A stretch of 64,000 bases of DNA. Origin: Ndongobacter massiliensis. GTDB taxonomy: Bacteria; Bacillota; Clostridia; Tissierellales; Peptoniphilaceae. The stretch spans positions 372,001 to 436,000 of the forward strand of contig NZ_LT635480.1 in the NCBI RefSeq assembly GCF_900120375.1, in the 5' to 3' direction. This document shows positions 34,226 to 43,159 of the stretch, one piece after another (within the stretch, counting starts at the first letter, position 1; every line of letters starts with the position of its first letter). The translations under genes were made by a program, and so were the position numbers. The notes beneath the pieces were generated by a model that saw only the letters and a program-made list of their open reading frames with translations, did no database searches and had not been told where the DNA came from.

Positions 34226-34923
34226 GCCAGCTCCTTTCGACGCTCATCCATCCAGAGCAGGAGCGCGCTGCTGATCAGTATCGAAGGCAGTAGAAAATGC
34301 TGTTGTCCAAGAAGCAGCAACATAGCAGCGGAGGTTACTCCGCCGATGCCTGCGGCGCGACGCGCCGCTTTTTTTGCGCCGCCGATCTGATGAAGCAGCA
34401 AGACGACGAAAAGCGAGGTCATACTGAATTCAATGCCGCGAAAATCAAAGGGCAGGGCATCCCCCAAGAGGACGCCGAGAACGGTTCCGATGATCCAGTA
34501 CCCATGATCCAGGAGACAGATCCAGAAAGAAATGGCATCGCGGTCAGCGACGGCAAGGTCTTCTTCCTTTAAGGAAAGCAACAGCGAGTACGATTCATCG
34601 GTGAGCGCGAAAGCAATATACCACTTGCGCCAACCGAGCGTTTGAAAGTCATTGAGAAAACTCAGCCCGTAAAAAAGGTGACGCGAACTGATCAGCGCCC
34701 CCATGATAGCCACAGTGGCAAGCGGCGTCTGCACCAGCAAAAAGCCCGCCATGAGAAACTGAAACGAACCGGCAAAGACGAAAGTACTCATCAAAAGAAC
34801 ACCCGGTACACCGACGCCGGCTTGTTGTACGAGAATGCCCAGGGACATGCCTAAAAACAGGTAGCCCGTTAATACCGGAAGCGATTTGATAGCTGCATAT
34901 TTGAAACGTTCTGTTTTTGACAT
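34222..34923 (-). CDS. azlC: Branched-chain amino-acid exporter large subunit AzlC
   Basis: 233 residues with the AzlC signature (LPVLTGYLFLGMSLGILVQQAG; SRHLFYGLSFL; DESYSLLL). I chose ATG 34923 after AAAAGGAGAC; the frame is open 30 codons further without a ribosome binding site. A TATAAT box (34946-34951, minus strand) lies just upstream. Confidence 0.92.
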   Translation of the reverse strand: MSKTERFKYAAIKSLPVLTGYLFLGMSLGILVQQAGVGVPGVLLMSTFVFAGSFQFLMAGFLLVQTPLATVAIMGALISSRHLFYGLSFLNDFQTLGWRKWYIAFALTDESYSLLLSLKEEDLAVADRDAISFWICLLDHGYWIIGTVLGVLLGDALPFDFRGIEFSMTSLFVVLLLHQIGGAKKAARRAAGIGGVTSAAMLLLLGQQHFLLPSILISSALLLWMDERRKELA

Positions 34924-35104
34924 ACTGTCTCCTTTTCTATCAATCATTATACGGATTTCTGTGGAATAAAGAAAGTTTTTTCGCAAACATATGTCATTTT
35001 TTATAGTGCTCATTTTACAAAAGAGAAGTGCCGCGGTATGCTGTTTTATGTGGTGGTTGGAATCGCAAATGCAGCGAGAAAGTTAAAAGCAGAAAGGAAA
35101 TCGT

Positions 35105-35590
35105 ATGAAAAATTATGTCGCCTACGGCAGCAACATGGATGTGGCGCAGATGGCCCGGCGTTGTCCGGACAGTAAACTGGTCGGCAAAGGGACGCTGAAG
35201 AATTATCGTTTTTATTTCAAAGGGGTCAATGATCGCAATTATGCGACCGTCGAAAAGGCGGAAGGAAGCGATCTGCCCATCCTTTTTTGGCAAATCAGCG
35301 AGGCGGACGAAAGAGAACTGGACAAGTATGAGGAATATCCGGGCATGTACGAAAAAGAAGAGGTGCCCGTGATTTTGGAAAATGGGGAGACGAAGACGGG
35401 GCTAATTTATGTCATGCCGACGTCCAATCCGATGCACGCGCCTACGAAAAGTTATTACCGGGTGATTGAACTGGCCTATAAAAAGTTCGGGTTCAATTGC
35501 GATATTTTGAAAGACGCGCTGCACTTAACCGGGGAACCGCTGCGAGAAGAGCGGGAGAGCCTGTACGAATTTCAAACACCGGAAGCCTAG
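35105..35590 (+). CDS. Gamma-glutamylcyclotransferase-like (AIG2/GGCT) protein
   Basis: 161 residues. N-terminal YVAYGSNMD is the substrate-binding YGSN motif of the BtrG/GGCT fold, and the catalytic glutamate is probably in ELDKYEEYPGMY. The substrate may be a gamma-glutamyl amine or peptide. Ribosome binding site AGAAAGGAAA. It stands alone between azlCD and tyrS. Confidence 0.85.
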   Translation: MKNYVAYGSNMDVAQMARRCPDSKLVGKGTLKNYRFYFKGVNDRNYATVEKAEGSDLPILFWQISEADERELDKYEEYPGMYEKEEVPVILENGETKTGLIYVMPTSNPMHAPTKSYYRVIELAYKKFGFNCDILKDALHLTGEPLREERESLYEFQTPEA

Positions 35591-35615
35591 AAGGAGGATT
35601 TGCGCCCATAAGCAA

Positions 35616-35670
35616 AGAAAAAGAACTGCCGAATGGGACACTTGAATTTTCCAATCGGCGGTTCTTTTTT
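35616..35670. terminator. Bidirectional terminator between the GGCT gene and tyrS
   Basis: AAAGAACTGCCGA at 35617-35632 pairs with TCGGCGGTTCTTT at 35655-35668 with poly-A on the left and poly-T on the right, serving both convergent genes. Confidence 0.8.
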
Positions 35671-35680
35671 AAGATACTAT

Positions 35681-36928
35681 TTATTTGGCAACGACGCGCA
35701 GATACGTCTTTTTCCCTTTGCGAATGATTACGCCGGATTTTAGTGCCGCAATTTGCACTTGCAGCGTGGCATCTTCCACTTTTTCTTCATCGAGGAGAAT
35801 GCCGCCCTGCTGCACCAGACGGCGCGCCTCTCCATTGGATTTTGTCAGTCCCGCTTTCGTCAGCAGAGTCAAGATGCCCACGGAATCCGCACCTTCCTCC
35901 GGGGAAATTTCCGCTGTCGGCATGTCTTCGTGCTCCGCGCTCCCGGTGAACAGGGCACGCGAAGTTTCCAACGCCAGCTCCGCCTTTTCTTCGCCATGAA
36001 CGGTCTTTGTCACTTCATAGGCGAGGATTTCCTTGGCTTCGTTAATCCCGGCGGCATCGGTACGGCGCCCTAATTCTTCGCAACGCGCCTTCGGCAGGAA
36101 AGTGAGCAGTAAGAGGAATTTTTCCACGTCGCGGTCATCAATATTGCGCATATATTGGAACAGATCATAAGGACTGGTTTTCTTTTCGTCCAACCAAACG
36201 GCGCCTTTCATGGATTTGCCCATCTTTACGCCGTCCGCCGTTGTCAGCAGCTTGAAGGTCATGCCATAGGCATCGGCACCTTCCACCTTGCGAATGAGAT
36301 CGGCGCCCCCGATGATATTTGACCACTGATCTGATCCGCCCAATTGCAGGCGGCAACCATACTTGCGGTACAAAACGAGAAAATCGTAACTTTGAAAAAG
36401 CATATAAGCGAATTCGAAAAATGTCAGTCCGCCCTCCGCCATGCGGTTTTTGTAGGCATCCTTTTTAATCATTTCCCCGACGTTAAAATGTACGCCGATT
36501 TCTCGCATGAATTGGACAAAATTGAGATCTAAAAGCCAATCCGCGTTATTGCAGAGAACGGCGGCGCCTTCTTCAAAACGCAGGAAACGCTGCAACTGCC
36601 TGTAGAAGCAGGCGGCATTGGCATCAATCGTTTCTTTGGTCATGACTTTGCGCATATCGCTTCTTCCGGACGGATCCCCGATCAAGGTGGTTCCGCCGCC
36701 CAGAAGAGCGATCGGGCGATGACCATACGCCTGCATCCGCATCATGACCATGATCTGCACCATGTGGCCGACGGTCAGCGAATCGGCGGTGGCATCAAAA
36801 CCGATATAAAAAGGCACGGCGTCACCTTGGAGCAGCTCGCGAACGCCCGCTTCATCCGTGGCATTTTCAAAGTAGCCGCGATCGATCAATTCATCTAGCA
36901 CATTCTCGTATTCTTTTTCGTAGAGCAT
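35681..36928 (-). CDS. tyrS: Tyrosyl-tRNA synthetase
   Basis: About 415 residues, class I. HIGH-like TVGHM near residue 55, the tyrosine pocket GGSDQWSNI, KMSKS-like KMGKS, and a C-terminal S4 RNA-binding domain (GLTKSNGEARRLVQQGGILL). I chose ATG 36928 with AGGAGG 5 bp upstream; 12 additional open codons are not translated. No T-box leader was found in the short upstream region, which has a TATAAT box near 36955. Confidence 0.95.
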   Translation of the reverse strand: MLYEKEYENVLDELIDRGYFENATDEAGVRELLQGDAVPFYIGFDATADSLTVGHMVQIMVMMRMQAYGHRPIALLGGGTTLIGDPSGRSDMRKVMTKETIDANAACFYRQLQRFLRFEEGAAVLCNNADWLLDLNFVQFMREIGVHFNVGEMIKKDAYKNRMAEGGLTFFEFAYMLFQSYDFLVLYRKYGCRLQLGGSDQWSNIIGGADLIRKVEGADAYGMTFKLLTTADGVKMGKSMKGAVWLDEKKTSPYDLFQYMRNIDDRDVEKFLLLLTFLPKARCEELGRRTDAAGINEAKEILAYEVTKTVHGEEKAELALETSRALFTGSAEHEDMPTAEISPEEGADSVGILTLLTKAGLTKSNGEARRLVQQGGILLDEEKVEDATLQVQIAALKSGVIIRKGKKTYLRVVAK

Positions 36929-37078
36929 CACTACCTCCTGTGATTCGTTATGCCCATTATACACGAACCGAAAGGAATTCGAAGGAAAAGGAAAACACTG
37001 GGTATATAATCAAAAACGACAATAAAAGTTTTCGGACGCATTGGAAGTCTGTTTCAAGCGGGAAGAGAGGAGTGACGT

Positions 37079-37654
37079 ATGAAACGAGTGCTTATATTAA
37101 TGAAAAACGGACAAGAAGAAGTCGAAGCCTTGACCCCGGTCGATTTGCTGCGTCGCGCTGGCATATCGGTCGCCATTGTTAGTTGCGAAGAGGGGCTGCG
37201 CCTGCAGGGAGCACATGGCATTGAAATCACGGCGGATGTCTCTTTTGAGGAAATTCCGGAAGAGTATGACGCCATCTACCTGCCCGGCGGTTTGGACGGA
37301 GCAACGGCGATGGCACAGGACGAAGCGGTTTTGACATTGGTCAAAGAGACCCTAGCAAAAGGGAAGATGGTAGCAGCGCTTTGTGCGGCGCCCATCGTTT
37401 TGGAAGCAGCGGGGGTGCTGTCGGGTCGGTGCATTACCTGCTATCCGGGATTTGAAATCAAAACGTCCTCCGCTCGTGCGCATTCGGAGGAGATTGTGGT
37501 TGTCGACGACAACCTGATCACATCGCGCGGCCCAGCGACGGCGATGGCGTTGTCACTTGTTTTGGTAGAGAAGCTCATTGGATTTGAAGCGCGCGGGCAA
37601 CTCGAAGAAGAATTGCTTTATGATCGTCTGTGCAAGTCGATGCAGACCGCTTGA
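37079..37654 (+). CDS. DJ-1/PfpI family protein
   Basis: 191 residues. The nucleophilic cysteine lies in VAALCAAPIVLEAAG, and the supporting glutamate in NGQEEVEA. ITSRGPATAMA is the conserved C-terminal strand of DJ-1 (ThiJ) proteins. Members act as glyoxalase/deglycase-like or chaperone proteins. It sits 62 bp before the methionine aminopeptidase gene with GAGAGGAG before the start; the two may be co-transcribed. Confidence 0.88.
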   Translation: MKRVLILMKNGQEEVEALTPVDLLRRAGISVAIVSCEEGLRLQGAHGIEITADVSFEEIPEEYDAIYLPGGLDGATAMAQDEAVLTLVKETLAKGKMVAALCAAPIVLEAAGVLSGRCITCYPGFEIKTSSARAHSEEIVVVDDNLITSRGPATAMALSLVLVEKLIGFEARGQLEEELLYDRLCKSMQTA

Positions 37655-37715
37655 GGGGCGCCACTTACCAATAATAGGAAGGGCGAATCGCGGGGCGAGA
37701 AGAAAGAGAAGAGAA

Positions 37716-38516
37716 ATGATTCGTATCAGTACTGAGGAACAAATTGCCGGAATGAAGCGATCCGGGCGCATTTTAACAAAAACGCATCACGCAATTCGCC
37801 GCGTTTTGCGCCCGGGCATCACGACCGCACAGCTGGATCGCTTTGCGGAGGCATTTATGCGTTGGAAGGGGGCGATTCCCGCGCAAAAGGGCTATCAGGA
37901 TTTTCCGTTTGCCCTGTGCACGAGCGTAAATGATGAAGTGTGTCACGGCTTTCCGAATGATCGCCCTCTACAGGAAGGGGACATTCTTTCCGTGGACAAT
38001 GTGGTCAATTATGAGGGATATCTTTCAGACTCCTGTTGGAGCTATGCAGTCGGGGAGCTTTCGCCGGCGGATCGGGAACTGATGGATGTGACTTATGAGG
38101 CACTGTTGCGTGGGATGGCGGCGGTGAAATCGGGGCATCGTTTGGTGGAAATCGGCAAAGCCATTCAGCCTTTTGTGGAATCGCACGGATTTTCCGTGGT
38201 GCGGGATTTTGTGGGGCATGGCATTGGTGAGGCGATGCATGAGGATCCGCAGGTGCTGCACTATATTGGGCGTAGTCGAGGACCGCGTTTGCCGGAAAAT
38301 TTGGTCATGACCATTGAGCCGATGATCAATGCGGGTACGTGGCATGTAGTGCTGGACGAAAACGGTTGGACTGCGCGGACGGCGGATGGGAAAAAAAGTT
38401 GTCAGTTTGAACATACTTTTGCCGTTCGCCAAGACGGGGTCGAGATCTTAACGGATCAGCGGGATACATTTCTGGAGGAAGAGGAGATTGCGTGGATTGA
38501 TGCGTGGCAATGGTAG
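37716..38516 (+). CDS. map: Methionine aminopeptidase, type I
   Basis: 266 residues, pita-bread fold. All five metal ligands are present: Asp in SVDNVV, Asp in GYLSDSCW, His in GHGIGEAMH, Glu in TIEPM, and Glu in CQFEHT. It removes N-terminal Met. I chose ATG 37716 (MIRISTEEQIAGM); the open frame upstream is part of the DJ-1 region. It is a second-copy type, outside the ribosomal operon. Its end overlaps the next gene. Confidence 0.93.
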   Translation: MIRISTEEQIAGMKRSGRILTKTHHAIRRVLRPGITTAQLDRFAEAFMRWKGAIPAQKGYQDFPFALCTSVNDEVCHGFPNDRPLQEGDILSVDNVVNYEGYLSDSCWSYAVGELSPADRELMDVTYEALLRGMAAVKSGHRLVEIGKAIQPFVESHGFSVVRDFVGHGIGEAMHEDPQVLHYIGRSRGPRLPENLVMTIEPMINAGTWHVVLDENGWTARTADGKKSCQFEHTFAVRQDGVEILTDQRDTFLEEEEIAWIDAWQW

Positions 38517-39816
38517 CGAGAAAAAGAAGTTATGGGTATTGTCGCTAGATGCCTTAGGATCGGATGATGCCGCCTTTTTTGAACAGCTCCCGTCCTTTTC
38601 CTTTATGAAAAAGAACGGCGTATATGTACCGCATGTTCGCAGTGTGGATCCGACCTTGACATATCCAGCGCACACCAGCATTATAAGCGGGCGCCCGCCG
38701 GCTTCGCATGGTATTGTCAATAATCGAAAACTTCAGCCAGAACGAGAAAAATCGGATTGGTTCTGGTTTGAAACGGATGTACGCGGCGATACGCTGTTTC
38801 GTGCGGCAAAACGCGCCGGACGTACTTTGGCGACATTTTTGTGGCCGGTGGGCGGGAAAAGCGGTGCAGAGATCAATTTGGCAGAAATTTTTCCGACGCA
38901 ACCGCTGCAAAATCAGGCACTCTGTTCGCTGCGCGCGGGCTCTTTTTGGTCGACACTGCGCTTTGCACGAAAGTTTGGACGCCTACGCAAAGGCATTTCA
39001 CAGCCGCAATTGGACAATTTCACAGAAGCTTGTGCGATGGATGCGATTGCGCACCGAGATCCGGATCTTCTTTTTGTACACTTTGTCGATGTCGATGCGA
39101 ACAAGCATTTTTACGGGATTCATTCTCCGGAGGCGCAGGCAGCCATTCAGCGATTGGATGCGCGCGTCGGTCGTTTTTTGGCACACCGTGCCGCGCGGCC
39201 GGATGCGGAGCAAATTGATCTCGTGCTGTTGTCCGATCATTCGCAGATGGACGCGCCTCATTATCTATATCCGCTGGATGCCTTTGCAGAACGAGACTGG
39301 TTGGAAGAGGAAAACGGAACGGTGCCATTTTATCGCGCCTACCCACAAAGTGCGGGCGGATCCTGCTTCATCTATACCGCGAGTAATTTCCGCTCGGAAG
39401 AGGTGCCGCGGCTGCGTACCTTTTTACAGCAGTATGCACAAAAGGAAGAGGGGATCGCCGACCTATTTTTCGCGCCTCATTCGCGCTTTTGTGAATCGGA
39501 TCCGAATGCCTTTGCGATTTTGGAAGCGAAACCCGGTTATTGTTTTTCCGAATTTTTCCAACATCGGGAAGCGGCGAAAGGGGAAGCTGCCGTACATCGC
39601 GCCAATCACGGCTTTTCCCCGGATCATCCGAATTATGACGCCATATTTTTTGCACTGGGTTCTTCGTTTTTGCCGGGGGCTTCTTTGCAGGAACGGCAAA
39701 GTTTACTGGACATTGCGCCGACACTTGCTCGGGTTGCCCATTTGCCTTTGCAAGGGGCGCAGGGTCATGTTTGGACTGCACTGCTGAAGGAGTCATTACG
39801 GACGCAGCGTGTTTGA
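38500..39816 (+). CDS. Nucleotide pyrophosphatase/phosphodiesterase-type hydrolase (alkaline phosphatase superfamily)
   Basis: About 438 residues. Metal site and nucleophile follow the NPP pattern: LSLDALGSDD, then PTLTYPAHTSIISGRPPASHGIVNN (Thr nucleophile), HFVDVDANKHFYG, LSDHSQMD, and late ANHGFSPDHPNYD. It hydrolyses phosphodiester or phosphate bonds; substrate unknown. No signal peptide, so cytoplasmic. Start is ambiguous: TTG 38488 lies 9 bp after GGAGG, ATG 38500 is 13 bp after GAGGAG; both overlap map. Confidence 0.85.
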   Translation: MRGNGSEKKKLWVLSLDALGSDDAAFFEQLPSFSFMKKNGVYVPHVRSVDPTLTYPAHTSIISGRPPASHGIVNNRKLQPEREKSDWFWFETDVRGDTLFRAAKRAGRTLATFLWPVGGKSGAEINLAEIFPTQPLQNQALCSLRAGSFWSTLRFARKFGRLRKGISQPQLDNFTEACAMDAIAHRDPDLLFVHFVDVDANKHFYGIHSPEAQAAIQRLDARVGRFLAHRAARPDAEQIDLVLLSDHSQMDAPHYLYPLDAFAERDWLEEENGTVPFYRAYPQSAGGSCFIYTASNFRSEEVPRLRTFLQQYAQKEEGIADLFFAPHSRFCESDPNAFAILEAKPGYCFSEFFQHREAAKGEAAVHRANHGFSPDHPNYDAIFFALGSSFLPGASLQERQSLLDIAPTLARVAHLPLQGAQGHVWTALLKESLRTQRV

Positions 39817-39899
39817 CAGAAGAAAAATTTTTCGGTAGAATGAGTGGCGTCTTAAGTGAACCCCCTGTTTGTGGCAGTTCCCGGAAAGTTGTTCGGTGT

Positions 39900-39928
39900 T
39901 TGACAACGACATTGAGAAGCGATATAAT
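39900..39928 (+). promoter_or_regulatory. Perfect consensus promoter of the tRNA operon
   Basis: TTGACA (39900-39905), exactly 17 bp, TATAAT (39923-39928), 34 bp before the first tRNA. Confidence 0.9.
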
Positions 39929-39962
39929 TATCAAGTATCTTTTGCGCAAGTGCGAAAGACGT

Positions 39963-40037
39963 GGCCCTATGGTCAAGCGGTTAAGACATCGCCCTTTCAC
40001 GGCGGTATCCCGGGTTCGAATCCCGGTAGGGTCACCA
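39963..40037 (+). tRNA. tRNA-Glu (TTC)
   Basis: 75 nt with encoded CCA; anticodon loop CTTTCAC; acceptor GGCCCTA/TAGGGTC. First gene of the tRNA operon. Confidence 0.97.
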
Positions 40038-40040
40038 AGA

Positions 40041-40116
40041 GGTCGCTTAGCTCAGTTGGGAGAGCACCTGCCTTACAAGCAGGGGGTCATAGGTTCGAGC
40101 CCTATAGCGACCACCA
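40041..40116 (+). tRNA. tRNA-Val (TAC)
   Basis: 76 nt with encoded CCA; CCTGC-CTTACAA-GCAGG anticodon arm; 3 bp after tRNA-Glu. Confidence 0.97.
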
Positions 40117-40134
40117 TTCTTTGGAGTAAGGGAT

Positions 40135-40212
40135 GGCCCGGTAGTTCAGTTGGTTTAGAATGCCAGCCTGTCACGCTGGAGGTCGTGGGTTCGAGCCCCA
40201 TCCGGGTCGCCA
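40135..40212 (+). tRNA. tRNA-Asp (GTC)
   Basis: 78 nt with encoded CCA; anticodon arm CCAGC-CTGTCAC-GCTGG; acceptor GGCCCGG/CCGGGTC. Confidence 0.97.
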
Positions 40213-40276
40213 AGAAAAGAGACCTCCGGGGATCTTTCTCCGAGTTGCGCCGACGGAGTTCGACTTTGGGCGGCAC

Positions 40277-40352
40277 GCCGATGTAGCTCAAACGGTAGAG
40301 CAACTGACTTGTAATCAGTAGGTTGAGGGTTCAAGTCCTTTCATCGGCTCCA
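40277..40352 (+). tRNA. tRNA-Thr (TGT)
   Basis: 76 nt with encoded CCA; anticodon arm ACTGA-CTTGTAA-TCAGT; acceptor GCCGATG/CATCGGC. Confidence 0.97.
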
Positions 40353-40410
40353 TCGAACGGGGGCCAATTCGGCCCCGGCGTTCGGACTTTGAACGGCGGA
40401 CGTTTCTTCT

Positions 40411-40486
40411 GCGCCTATAGCTCAGCAGGAAGAGCAACGGCCTTCTAAGCCGTGAGTCCGAGGTTCGAGTCCTCGTAGGCGCGCCA
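40411..40486 (+). tRNA. tRNA-Arg (TCT)
   Basis: 76 nt with encoded CCA; anticodon loop CTTCTAA; acceptor GCGCCTA/TAGGCGC. Confidence 0.97.
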
Positions 40487-40487
40487 T

Positions 40488-40562
40488 TGGGGTATAGCCA
40501 AGCGGTAAGGCACGAGACTTTGACTCTCGCATTCGTAGGTTCGAACCCTACTACCCCAGCCA
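40488..40562 (+). tRNA. tRNA-Gln (TTG)
   Basis: 75 nt with encoded CCA; anticodon arm CGAGA-CTTTGAC-TCTCG; acceptor TGGGGTA/TACCCCA; 1 bp after tRNA-Arg. Confidence 0.97.
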
Positions 40563-40597
40563 GCCTTCGGGCTTTGGGAAGCGTTCCAATTGAATAA

Positions 40598-40674
40598 TGG
40601 GGTATAGCCAAGTCGGTAAGGCACTAGACTCTGACTCTAGGATTTCGCAGGTTCGAGTCCTGCTACCCCAGCCA
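40598..40674 (+). tRNA. tRNA-Gln (CTG)
   Basis: 77 nt with encoded CCA; anticodon arm CTAGA-CTCTGAC-TCTAG; near-duplicate of the preceding tRNA-Gln outside the anticodon arm. Confidence 0.97.
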
Positions 40675-40750
40675 GATCCATTAGCTCAGTCGGTAGAGCA
40701 CCTGACTTTTAATCAGGGTGTCCGGGGTTCGAATCCCCGATGGGTCACCA
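40675..40750 (+). tRNA. tRNA-Lys (TTT), prophage attachment-side tRNA
   Basis: 76 nt with encoded CCA, directly abutting tRNA-Gln. Anticodon arm CCTGA-CTTTTAA-TCAGG. It is the last tRNA; the integrase gene begins 43 bp beyond its 3' end, so the prophage attachment core probably lies at or near this end and the tRNA has been kept intact. Confidence 0.97.
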
Positions 40751-40751
40751 G

Positions 40752-40793
40752 GCGTAAACCGCTTGAAATCAATGGTTTCAGGCGGTTTTTCTT
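40752..40793 (-). terminator. Terminator of the integrase gene / left attachment flank
   Basis: AAACCGC at 40754-40760 pairs with GCGGTTT near 40779-40785 through TTGAAATCAA/TTTCAGG; the loop lies between. It can serve the tRNA operon (T-run on the plus strand) and the integrase. A near copy is at 19734-19776. Confidence 0.75.
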
Positions 40794-41963
40794 TTATGAA
40801 AGCTTTTTATCTGATCCACTATTCTGTACATTTTCTGTACATTTTACCGCTTGTAAGAAAATATCATTGATTTCCTTGTCCTTTTGCTGGACGATATGGG
40901 AGTATGTACTTAGGGTCGTTGTTGTGTTGGCGTGCCCCAATCGTCGTGATACGGTTTCAATATCCAGTCCATTTGCGAGAAGTAGTGACGCGGATGTGTG
41001 ACGCAAGCCGTGAAACTTGACATCTGAAAGGGATGGATTGTTTTTTAAAAAATTCCGCCACCATTGGGTGGGTGTGGTTGGAAAAATACGTCGTCCATCA
41101 ACTTGTTTAAACATGGCGTCGCGGTGTTCTTCATCGACGCGAACCACGTAAATGGAGGAACTCACCTTGAACCATTCTCGCAATTTTTCGATCAAAATCA
41201 TCGGTAGCGATATTGAACGTATTCGATTCGTTTTCGTTTCTTTCAACAACTTCTTCCCATCAAAAGCAACATAACTACGGGAAATAGACAGGCGCCCACG
41301 CAATTCATTAAGGTCTGACCAGTTTAGGCCGCATATTTCTCCACGGCGTAATCCACCAAATAAAGCAAGCAAAAATACGCATTGGTGATGTATCGGCTCC
41401 TGTTCGATCGCTGCCAACACTTTTGAGATATCTTGTTCGCGGAAAACTGCTTGTTCTTTTTTTGCTACCCGTGGCGCGCGAACGAATTGAGTGGGGGATT
41501 GTGTAAGTATGCCTAGGCGAACTGCGTCCATAAAAAAAGCGGATAAAACGTTGTGAATATCACGAACGTGGATCTGGGAAAGCTTTTCGCCCAGTTTCCG
41601 ATAGTATTCTTTGATTTCCAGCGCGGAAATATCATCTAGGGCCCGGTCGCCAAAAGTGGGCAGAATATGTAGGCGCATGGTATTGCGATATCCGCTCAAT
41701 GTGACGGGCGATACATCCGTTTCCTTCACCGACAGCCAGCGCGCGGCAAAGTCTTTCACAGTTTCCACATCCGCTTTTTCTGCGTCCGTCTGTACTTCTT
41801 TTGCAAACAATTCCAAAGCTTGGCTGATTTTTGGTTCGCGTTCCCGCGCACGGCCTTTGATTGGGCCGATCGTTTTACTTTTTGTAATGCGTTTTTCCCG
41901 GCTTCCGATTGCTACATATAGGCGGATTTTCCCATTTTCTAATTCTTTGTACCATTTTGCCAT
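40794..41963 (-). CDS. int: Tyrosine-recombinase integrase
   Basis: 389 residues. N-terminal AP2-like arm-binding region (MAKWYKELENGKIRLYVAIG), SAM-like core-binding domain (about 80-165), and catalytic domain with Arg in FGGLRRGEICGLNW, HGLRHTSASLL, and Tyr nucleophile in LSTYSHIVQ. It integrates and, with an excisionase, excises the prophage at tRNA-Lys. I chose ATG 41963 after AGGAGGGCAAATC; the 102 open codons upstream lack a ribosome binding site. Confidence 0.97.
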   Translation of the reverse strand: MAKWYKELENGKIRLYVAIGSREKRITKSKTIGPIKGRAREREPKISQALELFAKEVQTDAEKADVETVKDFAARWLSVKETDVSPVTLSGYRNTMRLHILPTFGDRALDDISALEIKEYYRKLGEKLSQIHVRDIHNVLSAFFMDAVRLGILTQSPTQFVRAPRVAKKEQAVFREQDISKVLAAIEQEPIHHQCVFLLALFGGLRRGEICGLNWSDLNELRGRLSISRSYVAFDGKKLLKETKTNRIRSISLPMILIEKLREWFKVSSSIYVVRVDEEHRDAMFKQVDGRRIFPTTPTQWWRNFLKNNPSLSDVKFHGLRHTSASLLLANGLDIETVSRRLGHANTTTTLSTYSHIVQQKDKEINDIFLQAVKCTENVQNSGSDKKLS

Positions 41964-42072
41964 GATTTGCCCTCCTATCAGCGAGGGCGATATGCTATAA
42001 TAAAGATGTGTGATTGGCATATCGCCGGTCTCTTTCCCTCGTCCTGCTGCAACAGGGCGGGGGATCATTTTT

Positions 42073-42774
42073 TTATTCGTTTTTATTGTAGCCATTCTCC
42101 GGACAGGGATGGTAGACGCCGACGCATTCTCCAACGATGATCGGTAGATCTTCATCGTCCGGGTGGTATTGATAAACGATGGGCGCATATTTCGAATTGC
42201 AGGGTTGTAGGATAAGCTGCTTTTTTTCTTCATCAAAGAACACTTTTTTAAGCGTCGCTTCGCCATCAATTACAACCGCCGCAATTTTTCCGTTGGTGGG
42301 TGCATCATATATTTTTTGTAGAAAAACCAGATCACCTTCATATATTCTAGCGTCGACCATACTGTCACCATAGGCGTATAGAGCGAAATCGCCTTCGATG
42401 GATGGATCCGCACCAAAATAGCCCTCAAAATTTTCTTCGGAAAAAATCGGTGTGCCGCAGTGAATAGAGCCGAGAATAGGGATCGGGCGAATGCGACGGA
42501 TCGGGTGCAGGGCGGGGTGCTTTTCAATGATTTCGTCTATGGATAGGCGTGATGGGTATTCATTTTCGATTAACTCTGACTTTTTTATATTAAAAAAATC
42601 TGCCAACTCCTGAATTTTATCAATTCTTGGATAATTAATACCGTTTGCCCAGTTGGCCAATGTTGTTTCGGGATAGCCAAGGTGTCTTGATAAATCTGCC
42701 CTTGTAATTTTACGCTCATCTAATAGACGTGTGAAATTTCTTGAAAATATTTTCTTCTGGCTTTCGGTAGCCAT
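42073..42774 (-). CDS. Prophage CI-type repressor with S24 (LexA-like) peptidase domain
   Basis: 233 residues. N-terminal helix-turn-helix (ITRADLSRHLGYPETTLANW) is followed by a self-cleavage region with Cys106-Gly107 (IHCGTP) and the Ser138 (YGDSMV)/Lys176 (ATLKKV) dyad. It should hold lysogeny and be cleaved upon RecA activation. The start ATG 42774 lies 8-9 bp after AGGGGG. It faces the cro-like gene; its promoter TTGCAG-N17-TAAAAT reads leftward from the shared region. Confidence 0.95.
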   Translation of the reverse strand: MATESQKKIFSRNFTRLLDERKITRADLSRHLGYPETTLANWANGINYPRIDKIQELADFFNIKKSELIENEYPSRLSIDEIIEKHPALHPIRRIRPIPILGSIHCGTPIFSEENFEGYFGADPSIEGDFALYAYGDSMVDARIYEGDLVFLQKIYDAPTNGKIAAVVIDGEATLKKVFFDEEKKQLILQPCNSKYAPIVYQYHPDDEDLPIIVGECVGVYHPCPENGYNKNE

Positions 42775-42868
42775 TAAGCCCAACCCCCTTTATTTCTGTT
42801 TTTCGGTATTATTTTACACTTAAAAATAGAAAACTGCAACAAAACGGAAAAATAAATAAAAAATGAGC

Positions 42869-42897
42869 TTGACACTACTGGAAAACGGTAGTAATAT
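42869..42897 (+). promoter_or_regulatory. Lytic-side promoter with operator in its spacer
   Basis: TTGACA (42869-42874) and TAATAT (42892-42897) are separated by 17 bp, and the whole spacer is the inverted repeat CTACTGGAAAACGGTAG (42875-42891). A repressor bound here would cover the promoter exactly. Confidence 0.8.
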
Positions 42898-42928
42898 AAA
42901 TTCAAAGAGTTCGAGAAAGGAGGAAAAG

Positions 42929-43159
42929 ATGACAAAGATAACGCTAAAAAGTGCTCGCGTTAATGCTCACTTGACATTGCGTGAAGCCTCTGAAAAAATC
43001 CAAAAAACACAACGGACCCTATCAAGCTGGGAAAGAGGCATAACCGCGATCCCCACACAGTACTTTTTTAAACTTTGCGAACTCTACAAAATGGATCCCG
43101 ATTATGTAGATGTTCCCATTGTTAGAGACGGTTTTTTTTGCGAGAAAACTACCGAATAA
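42929..43159 (+). CDS. Cro-like helix-turn-helix regulator
   Basis: 76 residues, HTH_3 type (ARVNAHLTLREASEKIQKTQ, RTLSSWERGITAIPTQYFFK). I chose ATG 42929 after GAAAGGAGG; 22 more open codons extend through the promoter region and are not coding. It lies opposite the repressor and is the first lytic-side gene. The second operator overlaps its stop codon. Confidence 0.88.
   Translation: MTKITLKSARVNAHLTLREASEKIQKTQRTLSSWERGITAIPTQYFFKLCELYKMDPDYVDVPIVRDGFFCEKTTE

Noticed and set aside
36929-37078. T-box leader before tyrS
   Set aside because: The region is only 150 bp, shared with the divergent gene, and lacks the T-box sequence and specifier stem.
38708-39787. 359-codon ORF in another frame of the phosphodiesterase gene
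   Set aside because: Arg/Trp-rich composition typical of a shifted frame; the main frame has all catalytic motifs.
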